DNA of 64,000 bases from positions 1,116,001 to 1,180,000 of the forward strand of contig OY969694.1 of the NCBI GenBank assembly GCA_963701955.1, in the 5' to 3' direction. The translations under genes were made by a program, and so were the position numbers. The notes below the pieces were generated by a model. It was not told where the DNA came from. It saw only the letters and a list, made by a program, of their open reading frames with translations, and ran no database searches. This document shows positions 60,795 to 64,000 of this stretch, in pieces. Source of the stretch: Bog-473 sp963701955. Lineage in GTDB: Bacteria; Actinomycetota; Acidimicrobiia; Acidimicrobiales; RAAP-2. Each line of letters opens with the position of its first letter. The first letter of the stretch is position 1.

Positions 60795-61736
60795 TCAGGC
60801 AGGGTCGAGCAGTCGAGCGGGAACTTCGCGGGTCATCTCGTCGATGGCCTTGTCGGAGACACCCGCTGCTCGGAGCGCCGGTACCACCACCTCGGGGACG
60901 GTGGTCAGCTTCCAAGATCCGCCGCCGCCAAGTGATGCGAAGACTGACGGGGTCAGTATCTCTGCGTAGCAGGGGCAATCATGGGAGAGGATCATTTGCC
61001 CGGCATACCCTTCTTCGCAGAGGGATGCGACTACCTCGACGCGCTGGTCAATGCCGAGGAGGCTCCCCAACCCGAAGCGGTCCATCCCGATCACGAAACC
61101 TCGGTCGAGAATCCCCCGCAAGTACGTGAGGTTCGTCGAATCTCCCGCATGGCCGATGACCACGCGGGAGGGATCGACTCCCTCGTCCTCGAACACGGAA
61201 CAAGCAAGCTCACCGGTTCGGTGAGGTGAGGACGAGGTGTGCACCGTAAGGGGTAGCCCAGTGCGTCGTTGGAGTCTGGCGCACACGCGCAACGAGTACT
61301 CGTACTCTCCGTTGAGCGATTCTTCGATCCGAGCCTTGATCATCCCGACCCGGATGCCCGTATGACCAACTCCCTCGACAACGTCGCGCTCGAGGATGTC
61401 GACGGCCTCGTCAACCGACTTCGTCGCGAGGAAGTACTTCGGAACGTCATAGAACCCTGTCGAGACCACGACGTTCACCCCGCTGCGGCGTGAAACCTCG
61501 GCAACGATTTCGACATCGCGACCCATGTCGAACGGGGTCGGTTCCACCACGGTCGAAACACCGTGCTCCTTGGCCTCGGTCAGAGATCCAACGATCTGAT
61601 CAATGACCGCCGCCCGATCGAAGGTCTGCGGGTACGCTTCCTTCAGACCGGGCGTGGACGTGAACACATGCTCATGCATCAGCGTGAAACCCAAGGAGTC
61701 GGTCTGAATCAGTCCGGTTGCGGTCTGAACCCCCAT
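60795..61736 (-). CDS. Phosphotriesterase (PHP/PTE-like) family hydrolase
   Basis: A 313-residue PTE-superfamily barrel. Metal ligands H21 and H23 are in LMHEHVF, the bridging Lys is in VGMIKARIEE, His ligands in LTVHTSSS and VIGHAGDS, and the late Asp in LSHDCPC. Many PTE-like members are lactonases, so an esterase or lactonase role on a cyclic ester is plausible in this catabolic operon. It follows TauD by 85 bp and precedes the NTF2-like gene by 16 bp. Confidence 0.88.
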   Translation of the reverse strand: MGVQTATGLIQTDSLGFTLMHEHVFTSTPGLKEAYPQTFDRAAVIDQIVGSLTEAKEHGVSTVVEPTPFDMGRDVEIVAEVSRRSGVNVVVSTGFYDVPKYFLATKSVDEAVDILERDVVEGVGHTGIRVGMIKARIEESLNGEYEYSLRVCARLQRRTGLPLTVHTSSSPHRTGELACSVFEDEGVDPSRVVIGHAGDSTNLTYLRGILDRGFVIGMDRFGLGSLLGIDQRVEVVASLCEEGYAGQMILSHDCPCYAEILTPSVFASLGGGGSWKLTTVPEVVVPALRAAGVSDKAIDEMTREVPARLLDPA

Positions 61737-61821
61737 CAGTGAACCTCCATTTCAGCGGCCTCCGTTGCCCTATCCGGGATAGAGCCTACCGATGATCCCG
61801 TTTCCGGGCGCTTCGATAGGT

Positions 61822-62682
61822 TCACACGGCGGTGGCGTGGACCGGTCGCTCTTGTTCAGAGAGCGCCGGGGTGAAGCTGGCCACTTTGCGCAAGGTCCGT
61901 CTCGGCCCTTCGGCTGTGACATTGGGCCGTGCGTGTTGAAGGGCGAGGTTGTCCCAGACAACCAGATCACGCTTGTGCCACTCGTGGTTCAGCAGGTTCG
62001 CCGGGTCGTAGAGGTGCGCGAAGAGCTCGCCGAGTACTTCCTCACTCTCGTCGGGAGGAAGTCCCACGATCTCTTGTGTCATCTGCTCGCAGGCATAGAG
62101 GACCGTCTCTCCGGTTCTCGGGTGGGCGAGACCGAGCGGCTTGAGTGTCGAGGGCGGTTGCTCGACCTTGGAAATCAGGACGTCGTCGACGTTACCCCGC
62201 CGGATCTCCCCTGCCGTGTGGATGGCACTGCGACCATCGACGCGTGCGCGTAGGGAATCTGGCAAGGTCGCCCATGCGCTGACCGCACTGGTGAAGATCG
62301 TCGGCGTCGTGGGCTCTTCAACATCCATTCCGTAGAGCGAAATCACCTCACAAGGACGATCCGACCACATCATGTCTGAATGGAACTGCAGGCGCCCGAA
62401 TGGAGCCGCCGAGTTGGGACGCTCGTTGGAGATATACCAACGGTCTCCACGACTCTCGGCCTCCGCCTTTGCATCCGCGTTCTCCGCTCCGCTCAACAAC
62501 AGGGTCAGATCGACCTGCTGTTCGTATGAGATGTCCAGCTCTCGGAACACCAAGACGCCCCGATGGTCGAACAGCTCCTGCAGAGCACGTCGGACCTCAG
62601 GATCAGTCAACAGACCCGGATCGAACCCTTCGATCTCTGACCCGAACGCCGATGTGATCTCTCGTGTCTTCCACGCATGCAT
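61822..62682 (-). CDS. TauD/TfdA family Fe(II)/2-oxoglutarate dioxygenase
   Basis: A 286-residue dioxygenase: LQFHSDMMW holds H-x-D, LALQHARPN the distal His and PRRTLRKV the 2-oxoglutarate Arg. FDHRGVLVFRELDI is the common N-domain. An ATG at 62682 has AAGGGG 9 nt upstream. It lies in the operon P450 - SRPBCC - TauD - PTE-like - NTF2 - deacylase - SDR. A near-perfect 20-bp palindrome (62742-62761) lies 60 bp upstream, so it may have its own promoter. Confidence 0.92.
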   Translation of the reverse strand: MHAWKTREITSAFGSEIEGFDPGLLTDPEVRRALQELFDHRGVLVFRELDISYEQQVDLTLLLSGAENADAKAEAESRGDRWYISNERPNSAAPFGRLQFHSDMMWSDRPCEVISLYGMDVEEPTTPTIFTSAVSAWATLPDSLRARVDGRSAIHTAGEIRRGNVDDVLISKVEQPPSTLKPLGLAHPRTGETVLYACEQMTQEIVGLPPDESEEVLGELFAHLYDPANLLNHEWHKRDLVVWDNLALQHARPNVTAEGPRRTLRKVASFTPALSEQERPVHATAV

Positions 62683-62741
62683 GGGTGAGTCCCCTTCTCC
62701 TGCTCGCGGCGTGCTCCCAGCTCACTCGCCAGTCCACACCG

Positions 62742-62761
62742 AACATAGTAGCTAGTATGTT
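62742..62761 (-). promoter_or_regulatory. 20-bp near-palindrome upstream of TauD
   Basis: AACATAGTAGCTAGTATGTT is symmetric except for two G positions (AACATA-G-TAGCTA-G-TATGTT). Its right end overlaps the stop codon of the SRPBCC gene. Size and symmetry fit a TetR-type operator controlling the TauD-to-SDR part of the operon. Confidence 0.6.
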
Positions 62762-63248
62762 AGCAGGCCGGTGGCGGAATCCCATCCCCCCCGCGGCGAG
62801 ACCCTCGGGATTCGTGCCCGAGCAGGCCTTTGAGGTGATCAATGGCCTCTTGGTAGCCCTCTCGAATCCCATCGAGAAACTGATCGGGCCCCTCTACGTC
62901 GTAGGTAACCCGCGCCGTGGCATCCCCGGCCGGATTGACCGTCAGGGTTGCCCGGAGATGGCCGATCAAATCCGCCACCTCGAGGACATCACCGTCCTCC
63001 CTTTGTAGATGTGTCTCGCCTTTCAAACTGGTCAGGACGTAGCTGTAGGTCCGGCCTTCGTGATCGTGATCGAGTTGACGTTCGATGATTTCCAGATTCA
63101 TCCCAGTCCTGCGGACGATCCGGTCGTCGCCGATGAGCGTGCAGGTTTCGACACCGGGATACCAGCTGAGGTCCCCGAAGTCGCTAATTCTTCTCCAGAC
63201 CACATCAGCCGGCCTTGCGATCATCGTTTCCGCTCTTGCCTTACCCAT
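62760..63248 (-). CDS. SRPBCC family protein
   Basis: A 162-residue helix-grip protein: KARAETMIARPADVVWRRISDFGD, then WYPGVETCTLIGDDRIVRRTG and GIREGYQEAIDHLKGLLG. It shares the PADxVWxRIxDFGD start with the 48098 protein. GAGGGG 8 nt before the ATG at 63248 sets the start. It lies between the edge P450 (57 bp) and TauD (77 bp). The C-terminus has a basic Gly-rich tail (SRGSRRGGDG). It likely binds or processes a lipophilic product of the oxygenases. Confidence 0.88.
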   Translation of the reverse strand: MGKARAETMIARPADVVWRRISDFGDLSWYPGVETCTLIGDDRIVRRTGMNLEIIERQLDHDHEGRTYSYVLTSLKGETHLQREDGDVLEVADLIGHLRATLTVNPAGDATARVTYDVEGPDQFLDGIREGYQEAIDHLKGLLGHESRGSRRGGDGIPPPAC

Positions 63249-63305
63249 GTGGCGTCCCCTCAAGGTGTTCGACGACCGTCGACTTCTCTGACCCGGTTGC
63301 CGCGC

Positions 63306-64000
63306 CTACTTGAGGAAGACGGGCATCGAATCCCAGCCTCGTCCCTGAATCGAAATCATACGGAAAACCTCGTTGTCGTGATCGAGCTCCCAATCCGGGA
63401 AGCGGTTGAGGACTTCCTCAATTGCGACACGGGCTTCGAGTCGCGCCAACGACGCGCCAAGGCAGAAGTGAGGGCCGTATCCGAATCCCAAGTGGTGCTT
63501 CATCTCTCGATGAATGTCGAATTGATCCGCGTCGGAAAAGATGCGTTCGTCGCGGTTCGCCGACCCGGGCAAGAAGAGGACGATGCTGCCCTCCGGAAGG
63601 GTCTCCCCGTAGAGGCTGACGTCGCGTGCGACGTACCTTCCGACGATCTGAGCGATCGGCTCGTAGCGCAATACCTCCTCAATCGCCCGGGGAATGAGCG
63701 AGCGATCCTCGACGACTGCTCTCCGCTGCTCAGGGTGCTCTCCGAGAAGCTTGCCGGTCCACCCAAGGAGGCGGTTCGTCGTCTCGTTGCCGGCTCCAGC
63801 CAGCACCATGACGAAAGTGAGCACCTCGCTACGGGTCAGTCGACGAACGACCCCGTGCTCGTCCTCGAATTCCGCGTTCAACAGCACAGTCATCACATCA
63901 TCCGCTGGATGTTCGTAGCGCCAGTCGATGTAGTCGGCGAACATGTCACTACTGAACCCTGCGCCAAAATCCAAGGGCTTTCCCGGCTCGCTCCGCATCG
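63306..64000 (-). CDS. Cytochrome P450, partial (runs off right edge)
   Basis: The C-terminal 230 residues of a P450; its N-terminal half lies beyond the window. I-helix VLAGAGNETTNRLLGW, K-helix EEVLR, haem loop FGYGPHFCLGASLARLEAR with the axial Cys. It is homologous through its whole visible length to the P450 at 22770-23969 (for example MRSEPGKP versus MRSDPGKP and the shared NRLxGWTxK stretch). It heads a probable operon with SRPBCC, TauD and the hydrolases. Confidence 0.92.
   Translation of the reverse strand, partial: MRSEPGKPLDFGAGFSSDMFADYIDWRYEHPADDVMTVLLNAEFEDEHGVVRRLTRSEVLTFVMVLAGAGNETTNRLLGWTGKLLGEHPEQRRAVVEDRSLIPRAIEEVLRYEPIAQIVGRYVARDVSLYGETLPEGSIVLFLPGSANRDERIFSDADQFDIHREMKHHLGFGYGPHFCLGASLARLEARVAIEEVLNRFPDWELDHDNEVFRMISIQGRGWDSMPVFLK

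Overview
The window looks like chromosome of a high-GC actinobacterium, most probably an uncultured or poorly known member of the Acidimicrobiia. This placement is an inference. It rests on the GC-rich codon use, the F420/deazaflavin-type oxidoreductases, the unusually dense family III CoA-transferase, acyl-CoA dehydrogenase and amidohydrolase content, and a secreted protein carrying 42-residue GYWLVASDGG-type repeats. No rRNA, CRISPR array, transposase or integrase was seen.

Left part (1-21.4 kb) is mostly housekeeping and transport. It holds a deazaflavin-type reductase, rlmN, two small membrane proteins, a complete branched-chain amino-acid-type ABC transporter (binding protein, fused LivH-LivM permease, LivG, LivF), a D-2-hydroxyacid dehydrogenase, a broken secreted repeat protein (9.0-12.0 kb), an SRPBCC/MFS/MarR operon with a candidate operator, an RraA-like protein, an aldehyde dehydrogenase, a methyltransferase, acetyl-CoA synthetase and a DUF985 cupin. 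Between the methyltransferase and acs lie a 45-codon cysteine-motif microprotein gene and a promoter-hairpin-terminator unit of about 214 nt that may be a small RNA.

A tRNA-Lys(CUU) gene at 21420-21494 marks a sharp change. From there to the right edge almost every gene belongs to a catabolic toolkit whose families recur: three TauD/TfdA dioxygenases, two P450s, three acyl-CoA dehydrogenases, two enoyl-CoA hydratases, two near-identical-length N-acyl-D-amino-acid deacylase-like amidohydrolases, three Amidohydro_2 hydrolases, two TIM-barrel-like proteins with a CxCx2C motif, three family III CoA transferases, four SDRs, four NTF2-like proteins (two of them double-domain), two SRPBCC proteins of one subtype, a phosphotriesterase-like hydrolase, an F420-type luciferase-like oxidoreductase, a MetE-C-domain-like protein and an acyl-CoA ligase. 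Probable operons are 26235->21747 (acyl-CoA dehydrogenase pair, P450, TauD), 33053->28177 (TIM-barrel protein, acyl-CoA dehydrogenase, hydratase, ligase), 45549->48093 (two CoA transferases), 50694->48564 (double-NTF2, CoA transferase), 53777->56933 (TauD, Amidohydro_2, double-NTF2) and 64000->57758 (P450, SRPBCC, TauD, phosphotriesterase, NTF2, deacylase, SDR).

A working hypothesis is that the island oxidises (P450, TauD), hydrolyses (amidohydrolases, phosphotriesterase-like enzyme), activates (ligase, CoA transferases) and beta-oxidises a family of related, probably cyclic, carboxylated or amide/lactone-bearing compounds, with duplicated modules tuned to different members. The substrate cannot be read from sequence. 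Several small inverted repeats in promoter-like positions and one TetR gene suggest inducible control.
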